The position numbers were made by a program, and so were the translations under genes. 64,000 nucleotides of DNA from Acetothermia bacterium 64_32 (GTDB lineage: Bacteria; Bipolaricaulota; Bipolaricaulia; Bipolaricaulales; Bipolaricaulaceae). Below, piece after piece: positions 26,289-35,735 of this stretch (position 1 is its first letter; each line of letters begins with the position of its first letter). Where the stretch lies: the NCBI GenBank assembly GCA_001508155.1, contig LGFI01000009.1:25966-89965 (forward strand), in the 5' to 3' direction. Below the pieces are notes generated by a model. That model was not told where the DNA came from. It searched no databases and worked only from the letters and a program-made list of their open reading frames with translations.

Positions 26289-27479
26289 CTAGTCCCGGGG
26301 GGAGAGCAGGGCCGGAAGAAGGCCCCCGACGGGCTTCCCTGAGGCGATGAGCTCCCGGATGGCCCCTTCCCCAGAAAGGTCCCCCAGGAGGATCGCCCCC
26401 ACCAGGCTCCCCTGCCGCACCACCAGCTTCCTGTAGCTCCCCCCCTTTGGATCGACCAGCCGGTGCTCCTCCCCAGGCCCCCCTTGGGCTTGGGTTTCCC
26501 CCAGGCACAGAAGGTCCACCCCCGCCACCTTGAGCCGGTTCTGGACCACCGTCCCGGCATAGACGGCGCTGCCCGGCTCGACCATGTTGGCCGCCGCCAC
26601 CTCCGCTTGCTCCCGGGCCGCCGGGATGATCCCGTACACCCTCCCCTGCCACTCGGCGGCGTCCCCGCAGGCGTAGACGCCCGGGGCGGAGGTGGCCATG
26701 CGCTCGTCCACCACGATCCCCCGGTCCACGGCAAGGTCCGCCTCGGCCGCCAGGGCGGTGCGGGGGCGGATCCCAGCCGCCATCACCACCAGCCCCGCCT
26801 CGATCTTCTCCCCGGACTCAAGGACGGCCCGCTCCACCTGCCCCCTTCCCTCCAGGGCACGGCAGCTTGTGCCGACGATCACCCGGATCCCCAGCCCTTC
26901 AAGCCTCCCTTTCAAGACCTCCCCTCCCTCCCGGTCCAGCTGGCGAAAGAGGGGCCACAGGGAGCGCTCCAGCACCACCACGGAAAGGCCACAAGCCCGC
27001 AGTGCCCGAGCCGCCTCCAAGCCCAGCCACCCCCCGCCGATCACCAGGGCGGCGTGGGCGACTTCGGCTCGGGCCCTGATCCGCTCCACATCGGCCGCGG
27101 TCCGCAGGGTGAAGACCCCAGGGAGGTCCGCCCCGGGGATGGGCGGGCGGAAGGCCTCGGCCCCGGTGGCGAGGAGCACCCGGTCATAAGAAAGCTCCTC
27201 CCCACTGGACAAAAACACCCGGCGCAGGGCCGGCTGCAGCCCCACCGCCGCGCTCCCGGGGCGGTACTCGATCCCCTGGCCCTCGTACCAGGACAGGGGA
27301 TAAGGGGAGATATCGTCCAGGGACTTATCCCCGGACAGGACGTCTATAAGCCCCGGCCGCAAGTAGTAGGGGCGGGGTTCGGCCTCCACCAGGGTCACCT
27401 GGGCCTTGGGGGCCAGGTTCCTGAGCCTGCGGGCGGTGGTGACCCCGGCGATCCCGCCGCCCACTATCAGGTACCTCAA
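26289..27479 (-). CDS. NADH:rubredoxin oxidoreductase-like FAD protein
   Basis: FAD/NAD(P)H-dependent oxidoreductase of 396 residues of the NROR/nitrite-reductase-large-subunit type. The FAD Rossmann motif is [17 protein letters not shown] at the N-terminus, [10 protein letters not shown] near residue 115, the NAD Rossmann motif [12 protein letters not shown] near 150, and the FAD-binding end YACGDAAEW near 285. It should pass electrons from NAD(P)H to the rubredoxin encoded just upstream, and from there to superoxide reductase or rubrerythrin. I start it at TTG 27479, which overlaps the rubredoxin stop (TTGA). It is separated from perR by only 49 bases on the same strand. Confidence 0.92.
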   Translation of the reverse strand: MRYLIVGGGIAGVTTARRLRNLAPKAQVTLVEAEPRPYYLRPGLIDVLSGDKSLDDISPYPLSWYEGQGIEYRPGSAAVGLQPALRRVFLSSGEELSYDRVLLATGAEAFRPPIPGADLPGVFTLRTAADVERIRARAEVAHAALVIGGGWLGLEAARALRACGLSVVVLERSLWPLFRQLDREGGEVLKGRLEGLGIRVIVGTSCRALEGRGQVERAVLESGEKIEAGLVVMAAGIRPRTALAAEADLAVDRGIVVDERMATSAPGVYACGDAAEWQGRVYGIIPAAREQAEVAAANMVEPGSAVYAGTVVQNRLKVAGVDLLCLGETQAQGGPGEEHRLVDPKGGSYRKLVVRQGSLVGAILLGDLSGEGAIRELIASGKPVGGLLPALLSPRD

Positions 27480-27637
27480 GACAGCTTCTCGAACATGGAC
27501 TTGGGCGCCCCGCACTCCGGACAGACCCAGGACTCCGGCAGGTCCTCAAACGGGGTGCCGGGGGCCACGCCCTGGGAGGGGTCCCCTTCCTTGGGGTCGT
27601 AAACCCAACCACACACGGTGCACTCCCACTTCTCCAT
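27476..27637 (-). CDS. rd: Rubredoxin
   Basis: Small iron electron carrier of 53 residues. The two Cys pairs that bind iron, CTVCGW and [12 protein letters not shown], are complete, with VYDPKEGDP and [15 protein letters not shown] between them as in canonical rubredoxins. The ATG at 27637 follows AAGGAGG at a good distance. The stop overlaps the TTG start of the oxidoreductase. Together the pair makes an NAD(P)H-to-rubredoxin chain feeding the adjacent superoxide reductase and rubrerythrin (inference from context and known anaerobe biochemistry). Confidence 0.97.
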   Translation of the reverse strand: MEKWECTVCGWVYDPKEGDPSQGVAPGTPFEDLPESWVCPECGAPKSMFEKLS

Positions 27638-27718
27638 CGTCTACCTCCTTAAAAGTCATGGTAAGGTGCCGGGGCCCAAGGGGGCAAACCTGGACCCGGC
27701 GGGGGATCGAGGCCCTCC

Positions 27719-28864
27719 TCACCGAGTGATGGCCCGGCGGACGTATCTCCCCACCATCTGGTGCAGGTAATGGAGGGCGTGGTCGTAACCCCGCAGGGCC
27801 TCGCTCATGGTGTACTGGAGCGTGCGGGCAAGCCACAGCCGGAACAGGAGCTCCCGCCAGTCCTCATCCTGGGAGGAGAAGTGTTCGAGGAGCGCCTGGT
27901 AGGTCAAATACCAGACCTCCTCGTCCATGAAGCCGAACCGGGGGAAGCTTCGGCAGGCCAGCATGCCCTCCCAGACCTTGCGCGGGAGACACGCAAGCAG
28001 CTCCTCCTGTCTTGGGGTCCAGCCCTCCGAGAGCAGGGCAAGCGACCCCTCGATGTCGTAGCCGATCTTCTCCCGCACCTCCTGAGGTACGGGGCCGGGA
28101 TACTCTATCCGGTGCGCCCCGCCCTCCGGCACCTGTTCTTCCTTGAGCGATTGGACGGCGGCGAAGCACTCGATTAGCATGGTTTTCAGGTCTGTGAGCT
28201 TGCCGTAGAGCTTGTGTAGCTTCCCCACCCCGATGTATGTCTCGTAGATGCTCGCGCCATGTTGAACCATGGCGAACGTGTACAGGGTGTCTATGCCCCA
28301 GTCGCTCTGGCGTCGTACCCGCTCGTCGGCGAGCAACCGCTCGGCAAGCGATCTGGTAAGCAAAAGCTCCCCTCCCAGGGGTTGCTCGATCCAGGGAAGC
28401 ACGCTCTTTGGCCACAGGAGGGCGAACCCGGTCCGGGTGATGAACCAGGTGATCATGGCGTCCGTGCTGGCCCGGGGGAAGTAGTGGCGTACCACCTGGT
28501 AGCCCTGATCCGCCCCCTCCTCGGCCTTGGTTATCCATTCCTCCGAGAAGGAAAGGATGTCGGCGTCGTAAAAGTGGATCCGTTCAAGATCCGTTTCCTC
28601 AAGGAAATACTTGAGGGCGGTGTTCATCCCGTCCCCTTTTCCGGGGCGCCTGTCGCCCAGCCTCTCCTGGAGCAGCACCACCACCCTGACCCCGGCCTTG
28701 CGCTGTATGGCTGGGGCCTCCCTCCGCACGGCCTTGAAGCACTCGTCCTCGGCAAAGCCCACGCAAAGCACCTCGCGCACGCGGGGATGGGAGGCCGCAA
28801 TGCGCACGTTCTTTAACAGGACCTCAGGGTCTTCATCCTTGAACGGGAACGCTACCAGGCTCAT
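27719..28864 (-). CDS. mgs: Mannosylglycerate synthase (GT78)
   Basis: Makes the thermoprotective solute 2-O-alpha-mannosylglycerate in one step from GDP-mannose and D-glycerate. The 381-residue protein closely follows my recollection of the Rhodothermus marinus enzyme: SLVAFPFKDEDPEVLLKNVR at the start, LQERLGDRRPGKGDGMNTAL near residue 70, ERIHFYDADI near 95, the YFPRASTDAMITW and TRTGFALLWP segments near 130-150, IEQPLGGELLL, RQSDWGIDTLYTF and a C-terminal YTMSEALRGYD. The DAD motif binds the metal and sugar nucleotide. It is last in a minus-strand run behind an ABC importer (16-base gap). Confidence 0.95.
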   Translation of the reverse strand: MSLVAFPFKDEDPEVLLKNVRIAASHPRVREVLCVGFAEDECFKAVRREAPAIQRKAGVRVVVLLQERLGDRRPGKGDGMNTALKYFLEETDLERIHFYDADILSFSEEWITKAEEGADQGYQVVRHYFPRASTDAMITWFITRTGFALLWPKSVLPWIEQPLGGELLLTRSLAERLLADERVRRQSDWGIDTLYTFAMVQHGASIYETYIGVGKLHKLYGKLTDLKTMLIECFAAVQSLKEEQVPEGGAHRIEYPGPVPQEVREKIGYDIEGSLALLSEGWTPRQEELLACLPRKVWEGMLACRSFPRFGFMDEEVWYLTYQALLEHFSSQDEDWRELLFRLWLARTLQYTMSEALRGYDHALHYLHQMVGRYVRRAITR

Positions 28865-28879
28865 GTTCCCTCCCTGGCT

Positions 28880-29977
28880 TCAAGGAAGCGGGATCGCCTC
28901 CCCCGTTTGGCCATCAAACAGGCGGATCTTATCCTGCACCAAGGTCAGGCCCACGTCCTGTCCTGGCTGCAGCGGGATGTCCGGGCTAGTGGCCACCTTC
29001 AGCACGTCGCCGCCCACCTGGACCGTGAGGAGTTGCTGGGCGCCCAGGGGTTCGGCCACCACCACCCTGGCGGGGAGCTGGCCGGGACCAACCTGGGGCT
29101 GGACCTCGATGTTCTCCGCCCGGATCCCCAGGAGCACTGTCCCTCCTGACAGCCCCGCCAGGGCTGCCCACCATCCCTCCGGCACGGGGAGCTTGAACTG
29201 ATCTACCCTCAGCTTCACCCCCCCGTCGCCCTTTTCCACCGCTGCTTGCAGGAAGTTCATGGGCGGGGTGCCGATGAACCCGCCTACGAACACGGTGGCC
29301 GGGTGGTCGTAGACCTGGGTTGGGGTATCGAGCTGCACTATCTCCCCTTCCCGCATCACCGCGATCCTGTCCCCCAAGGAGAGGGCCTCTATCTGGTCGT
29401 GGGTGACGTACACGGTGGTGGTGCCGATCTCCCGGTGCAGGCGCTTGAGCTCCGCCCTCATCTGGAGCCTAAGCAAGGCATCCAGATTCGACAGGGGCTC
29501 GTCCATGAGCAGCACCTCCGGCCTCATCACAAGAGCCCGGGCCACCGCCACCCTTTGCCTTTGCCCACCGGAGAGCTGCGAGGGATAGCGATCCAGGAGC
29601 TCGTCTATCTGGAGGAGCCCGGCCACCTTCTGCACTGCCTTTTTTATCTCCTCTTTGGGCAGGCGTCGCATCCTGAGGCCGAAGCCGATGTTCCTCTCCA
29701 CGGTCATGTGGGGGAACACGGCGTAGCTCTGGAACACCATGGCGATCCCCCGTTTGGCCGGGGGGAGCTCGGTCACATCCCTCCCGGCGATGTACACCCT
29801 GCCCCTGTCCACCCGTTCAAGCCCCGCGATGCAGCGCAGGGTAGTGGTCTTGCCGCAACCGGAGGGACCGAGGAGAACCAGAAATTCCCCTTGCTCCACC
29901 GAAAGGTCCAGGTTCTTGACCGCCTCCACCTTTCCGAACGTCTTCCGTATCCCCTGGAGCTCGATCTTCCCAGCCAT
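28880..29977 (-). CDS. ABC transporter ATP-binding protein (MalK/UgpC type)
   Basis: Cytosolic ATPase subunit of 365 residues for a carbohydrate-uptake-1 importer. Walker A GPSGCGKTTTLRCIAG near residue 38, the Q-loop in MVFQSYAVFPHMTVERNIG, the ABC signature LSGGQRQRVAVARAL near 135, Walker B VLLMDEPLSNLDA, and the H-loop VYVTHDQIEA are all intact. Residues 240-365 form the TOBE/MalK regulatory domain. It energises the two permeases encoded upstream. Its place beside mgs suggests uptake of a compatible solute or of its sugar precursor (inference). Confidence 0.96.
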   Translation of the reverse strand: MAGKIELQGIRKTFGKVEAVKNLDLSVEQGEFLVLLGPSGCGKTTTLRCIAGLERVDRGRVYIAGRDVTELPPAKRGIAMVFQSYAVFPHMTVERNIGFGLRMRRLPKEEIKKAVQKVAGLLQIDELLDRYPSQLSGGQRQRVAVARALVMRPEVLLMDEPLSNLDALLRLQMRAELKRLHREIGTTTVYVTHDQIEALSLGDRIAVMREGEIVQLDTPTQVYDHPATVFVGGFIGTPPMNFLQAAVEKGDGGVKLRVDQFKLPVPEGWWAALAGLSGGTVLLGIRAENIEVQPQVGPGQLPARVVVAEPLGAQQLLTVQVGGDVLKVATSPDIPLQPGQDVGLTLVQDKIRLFDGQTGEAIPLP

Positions 29978-29980
29978 GGT

Positions 29981-30802
29981 TCACCTCTCGGCCGTGGCCC
30001 CTCCCCACATATGGAAGAGGTACCTCCGGATTAGGAACATGAAAAGCAGCGCGGGGAGGATCATGAAGAACCCCCCGGCGAACCGGAAATCCAGCGGCGA
30101 GGCCTGGATGGTGGTGATGATGTGGGCCGGCAGGGTCCGGTTGCGCACCGTGAGGATGGCCGCGGCGAACACCTCGTTCCAGGAGATGACGAAGGTGAAC
30201 ATGGCCGCCGCGGCAAGCCCCGGAAGAGCAAGCGGCAAGGCCACCTGGACAAACGCCCTCAACCGGCTGCACCCCAGGGTCATGGCCGCCTCCTCCAGGT
30301 CCTTGGGCACCCCCATGAAGATCCCAGTGGTGATTATCACGGCAAAGGGCAGGGCCATGGCGGTATGGACCAAAGCCACCCCCACCAGGGTGTCGTAAAG
30401 CCCCCACCTGATGAAGGTGGTGGCCAAGGGGACGGCGAGGAGTGCGGTGGGGAACATCCGGGTGATGAGGATCCCCAGCCGGAACGCCTCCCTCCCCCGG
30501 AAGAAGAAGCGGGCAACGGCATACCCTGCCGGTGCCCCCACCGCCAGGGTGAAAACAAGCGTCAAAAGCGCTACCTGTACGCTGTTTAAAAGGGACCTCA
30601 CCACCCCATGGGCCCCCAGGAAGAACCGCATCGTCTCCAGAGAGAAATGACTAGGAATGATGGTTTTTGGCCAAAGATAAAGCTCTTGCCGGGGGGTGAA
30701 GGCGGAGATGCCGATCAGGAATATGGGGATGAGCACCCATAGGGCCAGCGCGAGGATGGCCATGTAGATCAGGGTTTTTCGCAAGAGATAGCGGTAGCTC
30801 AT
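29981..30802 (-). CDS. ABC sugar transporter permease (MalG type)
   Basis: Inner-membrane permease of 273 residues with six hydrophobic helices. The EAA loop that contacts the ATPase is present as DLEEAAMTLGCSRLRAFVQVALPLALPG (EAA at about residue 180, with the conserved glycine nine residues later in LGCSR). The protein ends in the membrane-adjacent RRYLFHMWGGAT. It overlaps the upstream permease by 4 bases (ATGA) and precedes the ATPase gene by 3 bases. It pairs with the MalF-type subunit. Confidence 0.94.
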   Translation of the reverse strand: MSYRYLLRKTLIYMAILALALWVLIPIFLIGISAFTPRQELYLWPKTIIPSHFSLETMRFFLGAHGVVRSLLNSVQVALLTLVFTLAVGAPAGYAVARFFFRGREAFRLGILITRMFPTALLAVPLATTFIRWGLYDTLVGVALVHTAMALPFAVIITTGIFMGVPKDLEEAAMTLGCSRLRAFVQVALPLALPGLAAAAMFTFVISWNEVFAAAILTVRNRTLPAHIITTIQASPLDFRFAGGFFMILPALLFMFLIRRYLFHMWGGATAER

Positions 30803-31674
30803 CCGCGGATCGCCTCCCTCCTGGGCCTCAGGTATCTCAGGTAAACCCAGGTCATGGCGATGGAGATGGCCATGAGCAACACCGCATAGGCGGAGGCGAC
30901 GTGGGAGTTGCGGTACAGGAACTGCCAGAAGTACGCCTCCCCGGCCAGGACAGGGGTGATCTGGCCGGCCAGGGCAAGCACCACGGCAAAGGTCTGTAGG
31001 GCGAAGATGGTCCGGATGATCAGGGCCGACTGCAAAGAAGGCTTAAGCAAGGGGAGGATCACATACCAGATCTTCTTCCACCCCCTCGCCCCCAGGACCT
31101 CGGCGGCTTCCAGGTAATCCTTTGAGATCATCTGCAGGCCCGCCACCAGGATCACCATCACGATGGCGGTGGCCCGCCAGTGCTCCGCCGCCACTACGGA
31201 AAGGAAGGTGAAGCCCACATTTTGATAAGATAGATAGTGGATCGGCTTTTCGATTACCCCCAGGGCGTAAAGGATCGAGTTCAAAAAACCGCGGTGGGTG
31301 AAAATCGAAAGCCAAATGAGGCCGGCAGCCAGGTCCGATATACCAAGCGGAATGGCAAAGAGGTACAAGAAGAACCTGGACCCCCTCACCCCGGTGTTGA
31401 GGAGGAGGGCCATGGCAAGCGCAGTTATCACCTGCAACGGGACGATGGTGATGGCAAACAGGAATGTGAACTTAAGGGCATCAATAAAGCGCACATCAGA
31501 AATCATCTGTTTAAAGTAATCTAAAGTGAATCCGCTATCCCCATAGAAGGCGAGCCCGATCGCCCGGAAAAGCGGCATCAGGAAGAAGACCCCGATGAAG
31601 GCGAGGGTGGGAAGGAGAAGCCAATAAGGGAGCAAAGTGTCCGTCCCCAGCAGCTTGCGCAGCCTTTCGATCAT
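30799..31674 (-). CDS. ABC sugar transporter permease (MalF/UgpA type)
   Basis: Inner-membrane permease of about 291 residues with six hydrophobic segments, beginning WLLLPTLAFIGVFFLMPLFRA. The EAA loop appears as DYLEAAEVLGARGWKKIWY near residue 195. FYGDSGFTLDYF is the usual periplasmic segment after TM1. The start is taken as ATG 31674; a TTG three codons upstream is possible. It lies between the solute-binding-protein gene and its MalG-type partner. Confidence 0.94.
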   Translation of the reverse strand: MIERLRKLLGTDTLLPYWLLLPTLAFIGVFFLMPLFRAIGLAFYGDSGFTLDYFKQMISDVRFIDALKFTFLFAITIVPLQVITALAMALLLNTGVRGSRFFLYLFAIPLGISDLAAGLIWLSIFTHRGFLNSILYALGVIEKPIHYLSYQNVGFTFLSVVAAEHWRATAIVMVILVAGLQMISKDYLEAAEVLGARGWKKIWYVILPLLKPSLQSALIIRTIFALQTFAVVLALAGQITPVLAGEAYFWQFLYRNSHVASAYAVLLMAISIAMTWVYLRYLRPRREAIRG

Positions 31675-31723
31675 GGAGGACAAAGGGGACGGGGAGGCGC
31701 AATGCCCCCCGCCCCCTTTCCCG

Positions 31724-32953
31724 CTACTTGCCGTCGGGGGCCGGATACGGGGCCCCAGCCTCTAGGTACAGCTCCCGCATGCGGGTAGCCTGCTGGCGCA
31801 GGTACTCTGCGTCCACCGGCTGCCCCTGGATGACGAACTTAAAGAAGGTGTCCGTATAGATCTTCTTGTACTCGTCGGAGATGCCCCCCGGGATAAAGCA
31901 GACGATGCCGTCCGGGGAGGCCGCCTGGGCGGACACCCCTTTGGCCAGGATCTGCAGGGCCCCGGCCGGTACCGCCCCCGCCGCCTCCTCCGCCACCGGG
32001 AAGAACCCCACCCCCTCCAGGATCTTCACCTGCACCTCGGGGGTGGTGAGGTAGGTAATGAGCCGGGCGGCCGCCTCGGGATCCGGCGAGGTCCCCGGGA
32101 TGGCTAGACCAGCGAGCACCGAGATGAACCCGCGGCCGGCAGGACCGGCCGGAGAGGGGACGGCTATGAAGTCGTTGGGCCGCTGGACGATGGCCTCCTT
32201 GACCCGGGCGGTGTGGTCCCAGGCGATCCAAACCTCCTCCGACAAAAGCGGCGTGTCCATGGCGTCCCAGGTGGGGGCGGCGGGGTTCACGTACTGCCAG
32301 AGCTCCTGCATGTAGCTCCACATGTCCACCGCGGCGGCGGAGTCGAAGGCCAGCACCTGGTAGCCGGTGAAGGAGGGGTAGAGGTAGCCGTGGATGAAAC
32401 GATGGATCAGGCTCTTGGGCCCGGCCGGGATGCCGAGCTTCTGCTCCCCGGTGGCCTCATAGACGTTCTTGGCCCAGGCAAGGAGATCATCATAGGTCAG
32501 GGCCCAGATGTTGACCCCTACCGGAAGATAGGCCAGGGCCTTGACGTTCACCACCACGAGGTAGGTGGCCTGCATGAGGGGGATGTACACCTGCTTTCCA
32601 GCCATCTGGCCCTTGGCCATCAAGGTGGGGCTGATGGTGCCACCCGGGATCACCCCACTCACATCCGCCAGGGCATAGGAGAAGGGCGCAAGGTCCCCAT
32701 GAAGGCCACAGAGCACCGCGATCTCGCCTGCCCCGGCCCTGTATTCGGCCTCGATTCGAGAGGAGAACTCCGCGTACTCAACGTTTAAGAGCTCCACAGA
32801 GATGCCCGTCTCCTCAGCGAAGGGGGCGAGGATCTGGCTGCGCACGAACTCCCCTTCTGCAATAGGTGTAAATTGAGTAGACATCCAGGTAATGTCTGCC
32901 GCCGACACCAGAAGCCCACAGGCTAGCACACCTAACAGGATCAACCGCTTCAC
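31724..32953 (-). CDS. ABC transporter extracellular solute-binding protein (family 1)
   Basis: Secreted sugar-binding protein of 409 residues. MKRLILLGVLACGLLVSA is the signal peptide, without a lipobox cysteine. The mature chain has the family-1 pattern: QILAPFAEETGISVELLNV, the beta-strand/loop YIPLMQATYLVVVNVKAL near residue 150, WIAWDHTARVKEA near 260, and VLAGLAIPGTSPDPEAAARL near 295. The substrate is unknown; linkage to mgs suggests a sugar or glycosylglycerate. It starts at GTG 32953 with AAAGGAGG. It heads the transporter-mgs run. Confidence 0.93.
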   Translation of the reverse strand: MKRLILLGVLACGLLVSAADITWMSTQFTPIAEGEFVRSQILAPFAEETGISVELLNVEYAEFSSRIEAEYRAGAGEIAVLCGLHGDLAPFSYALADVSGVIPGGTISPTLMAKGQMAGKQVYIPLMQATYLVVVNVKALAYLPVGVNIWALTYDDLLAWAKNVYEATGEQKLGIPAGPKSLIHRFIHGYLYPSFTGYQVLAFDSAAAVDMWSYMQELWQYVNPAAPTWDAMDTPLLSEEVWIAWDHTARVKEAIVQRPNDFIAVPSPAGPAGRGFISVLAGLAIPGTSPDPEAAARLITYLTTPEVQVKILEGVGFFPVAEEAAGAVPAGALQILAKGVSAQAASPDGIVCFIPGGISDEYKKIYTDTFFKFVIQGQPVDAEYLRQQATRMRELYLEAGAPYPAPDGK

Positions 32954-33163
32954 TTGTACCTCCTTTTCCTTATGTAACCTAGAAACCTCTCCTCAAGGCG
33001 AGCTTCCTTCGGCCTATCACCCCCCGGAAAGATTGATCCAAACCATTCTACCGGCCCAGCAAGGGGGCGTCAAGAGAGGACGGTATTTAAAGTGCTGTTG
33101 CCTTGCGGGCAGGGTGGCCGGGCGATGGGGGACAACGGTCGCTTTGGGAGGGGGTAGCGGTCG

Positions 33164-33191
33164 TTGAACTCCCCGGCCCCGTGTATACAAT
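33164..33191 (+). promoter_or_regulatory. Promoter for the glycosyltransferase operon
   Basis: TTGAAC at 33164-33169 and TACAAT at 33186-33191 with a 16-base spacer; the ATG follows 20 bases after the -10. It lies in the 258-base gap between the divergent solute-binding-protein and glycosyltransferase genes. The rest of the gap shows no gene. Confidence 0.55.
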
Positions 33192-33211
33192 GCGGGCCAA
33201 GGTCACCGACC

Positions 33212-34594
33212 ATGTCGCGGATCGGTATATGTCATTTTCGGGTGGGGGAAACGGACGGGGTGTCCCTGGAGATCGATAAATGGCGGGGGGCCCTGGAGGC
33301 ACTGGGACATGAGGTCTTCCTCTGCGCAGGGAGGTCCGGCGGGGAGGAGGCCTTCCTCATCCCGGAACTGTCCCTGGACCACCCGGAGGTGGAAAAGATA
33401 AGACGCAACGCCTTCCAGGCCTTCTCCGATTACCCCTCCGAAGGCGAGCTGCACGACCACATCGAGGCCGTGGCCTCCCGCATCGAGCGGGGGCTGCGGC
33501 ATTTCGTGGAGGTCTACGATATAAACCTGTTGATCGTAGAAAACATCTGGTCCCTTTCCCCCCATCTCCCCGCCACCCTGGCCCTGTGGCGCACGGTGAG
33601 GGGCCTGCGCCTACCGGCCATCGCCCACCACCACGACTTCTACTGGGAAAAGGACGACTACCGGGGCCCCACCTGCGGGCTTGTGCGGAGGCTCCTTTCC
33701 CAGTACTTCCCCCCCAAGGACCCCAGGATCCTGCACGTGGTGATAAACCGCCTGGCGCAGGGGGAGCTGCGCCGACGGGGGATCGAGTCCATCGTGGTCC
33801 CCAACGTGCTTGATTTCGAACAGGGGCCAAGGGTGGATGAGTTCAACCAGGATTTCCGGGACCGGTGCGGGCTTGCCCCAGGGGATGTGGTGCTGCTCCA
33901 GTCCACCAGGATCGTGCGGAGAAAGGGGATCGAGCTGGCGGTGGATCTGGCCGCCCTCCTTTCCCACCCCAGGTTCGCCGAGGCCCTGCGCCGCCGCATC
34001 CGGGCCCGCGGCGCCTGCGGGGAGCCGCACCCGGTGCTCCTTCTGCCAAACGTGGTGGAGGATCCCCCCTATTTAGAACAGCTCCAGGACAGGATCTCCC
34101 GTCGGGGGGTGGACGCCAGGTTCGTCTCCGGGCACGTGGCCTTCAAAAGGGCCCAGTACGACGACAGGAAGATCTACTCCCTTTGGGATACCTACCTATT
34201 TGCCGACGTCATGACCTACCCCTCCCTGCAAGAGGGATGGGGGAACCAGTTCCTGGAGGGGGTATGGGCGAAGCTCCCCCCGGTTGTGTTCGAGTACCCG
34301 GTCTTCAGGACCGACATCGCCCCGCTTGGCTTCAGGTGCGTGTCCCTGGGGAAGTCCCTAAAGCGGGATGCCGACGGCCTGTGGCGGGTCCCCGAGCCGG
34401 CCCTCCGCCGGGCGGCCGAGGAGACGGCCAAGCTCCTTTCCTCCCCCGGCCAGTATCAGCGGGTGGTGGAGCACAACTTCTTCCAGCTCGCCCGGAGGAA
34501 CCTTTCGGTGGCGCGCCTCCGGGAGCTCTTGGGGGACATGGTGACAAGGAGCCTGGCGGGCAGCCAAGGAGGCCTTTTTGTCCGGCCGCATTGA
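33212..34594 (+). CDS. GT4-family glycosyltransferase
   Basis: Retaining GT-B glycosyltransferase of 460 residues. The N-terminal acceptor domain begins with a glycine loop, ICHFRVGETDGVSLEI, and has AIAHHHDFYWEKDDY near residue 135. The C-terminal donor domain has LLQSTRIVRRKGIELAVDL near 230 and the nucleotide-binding EGWGNQFLEGVW near 345, the GT4 E-x7-E motif. Relatives include sucrose-phosphate-synthase-like and mannosylglucosylglycerate synthase (MggA) enzymes. Overlap with a GpgS/GgS-like gene and proximity to mgs make a role in a glycosylglycerate solute plausible, but not proven. The start is ATG 33212, with AAGGT. Confidence 0.85.
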   Translation: MSRIGICHFRVGETDGVSLEIDKWRGALEALGHEVFLCAGRSGGEEAFLIPELSLDHPEVEKIRRNAFQAFSDYPSEGELHDHIEAVASRIERGLRHFVEVYDINLLIVENIWSLSPHLPATLALWRTVRGLRLPAIAHHHDFYWEKDDYRGPTCGLVRRLLSQYFPPKDPRILHVVINRLAQGELRRRGIESIVVPNVLDFEQGPRVDEFNQDFRDRCGLAPGDVVLLQSTRIVRRKGIELAVDLAALLSHPRFAEALRRRIRARGACGEPHPVLLLPNVVEDPPYLEQLQDRISRRGVDARFVSGHVAFKRAQYDDRKIYSLWDTYLFADVMTYPSLQEGWGNQFLEGVWAKLPPVVFEYPVFRTDIAPLGFRCVSLGKSLKRDADGLWRVPEPALRRAAEETAKLLSSPGQYQRVVEHNFFQLARRNLSVARLRELLGDMVTRSLAGSQGGLFVRPH

Positions 34595-35735
34595 GCTCGT
34601 GGTGGGGGTGTGCACGAAGGACTGCGCCTCCACGATCCGGGGGGTGCTGGAGGCCGTGGACCAGGGCCTGGCCAGGTTCTTCACCGGGCGCCGCGCCCTG
34701 ATCGTGGTGTCCGACGGCTTTTCCTCGGACGGGACCAGGGAGGTGGCGGCAGGGGTCCCCACCCGGGCAGAGCTCGCCGTGCTCCCCCAGCGGGGCGGGC
34801 CGGGGAAGGGCATGGGGGTGCGCACCATCCTGGAGGAGGCCGCCTCCCGCCGGGCCCAGGCCATCGCCCTGGTGGATGGCGACCTCACCAGCATCCGCCC
34901 GGAGTGGATGGAGCTCCTCCTCTCCCCAGTCCTTGCCGGGGCAAGCCTGGTGGTCCCCATCTACCTGCGCCACCCCCACGACGGGGTGATCACCAACCAC
35001 CTGGCATATCCGGTGGTGAACGCGCTCCTGGGACTTGGGGTAAGGCAGCCCATCGGGGGGGAGTTCGCCCTGTCCGGCAAGTTGGCGGAGGCCCTCCTCG
35101 CAAGCCCCGTCTTTCCAAGCCGATTCGGGATCGACATCTTCATCACCGTGACCGGGGCGGTGCTCGGGGGAGGGGTGGTCCAGGCCGCCCTGGGGGTGAA
35201 GGAACACGAGTCCACCAAACGATACGCCGACCCGGAGGCGCTGCTTGTCCCGATGTTTCATCAGGTTGCGGGGACCCTGTTCCGTTTGCTGCATCACTTC
35301 CGGGATCACGTGAAAAAGGTAAAAGGGGTGCGGGACGTGCCGCAGGTGGGGGAGCTTCCCCCGGTTGAGCCCGCCCCGGTGCCGGTGGACGAGGGGCGTT
35401 TGCTTGCTCGTTTCCGAAGGCTCGTGGGGGAGAGGATAGAGGGGAAGAACACCTTCCTGGGCCCCCTGGCGGAGGAGGTGGTGGGGCTTTCTGGGCTCCC
35501 CTTGGACGGGTTCCGCTTCCCCGTCCCCCTGTGGGCGGAGGCGGTCTACCGGGCGATCTGCGCCTTCCCGAGCTCTTGTGATGTGCTGGGGGTGCTGGAA
35601 CCCCTATGGCAGGGAAGGTACCTGGCCTTCGTGCGCCAGACAAAGGGCCTTCCCGTGGCGGAGGCAGAACAGGTGATCCGCGACCAGCTCGCCGACTTCA
35701 GCAGGCTGCGGGGGATAGTGGAGGGGTGTCTGTGA
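34578..35735 (+). CDS. GT-A glycosyltransferase resembling GpgS/GgS (GT81-like)
   Basis: Glycosyltransferase of 385 residues. The GT-A core shows VVGVCTKDCASTIRGVLEAV, VVSDGFSSDGTREVA near residue 40, GGPGKGMGVRTILEEA near 75, and the metal-binding ALVDGDLTSIRPEW near 98. RQPIGGEFALSGKLAE near 155 and RFGIDIFITVTGAVLGG are the type of segment found in glucosyl-3-phosphoglycerate and glucosylglycerate synthases. It may make glucosylglycerate for the overlapping GT4 enzyme to mannosylate (inference). TTG 34578 has an excellent AAGGAGG; the gene overlaps its neighbour upstream by 17 bases and the next by GTGA. Confidence 0.83.
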   Translation: MSGRIELVVGVCTKDCASTIRGVLEAVDQGLARFFTGRRALIVVSDGFSSDGTREVAAGVPTRAELAVLPQRGGPGKGMGVRTILEEAASRRAQAIALVDGDLTSIRPEWMELLLSPVLAGASLVVPIYLRHPHDGVITNHLAYPVVNALLGLGVRQPIGGEFALSGKLAEALLASPVFPSRFGIDIFITVTGAVLGGGVVQAALGVKEHESTKRYADPEALLVPMFHQVAGTLFRLLHHFRDHVKKVKGVRDVPQVGELPPVEPAPVPVDEGRLLARFRRLVGERIEGKNTFLGPLAEEVVGLSGLPLDGFRFPVPLWAEAVYRAICAFPSSCDVLGVLEPLWQGRYLAFVRQTKGLPVAEAEQVIRDQLADFSRLRGIVEGCL

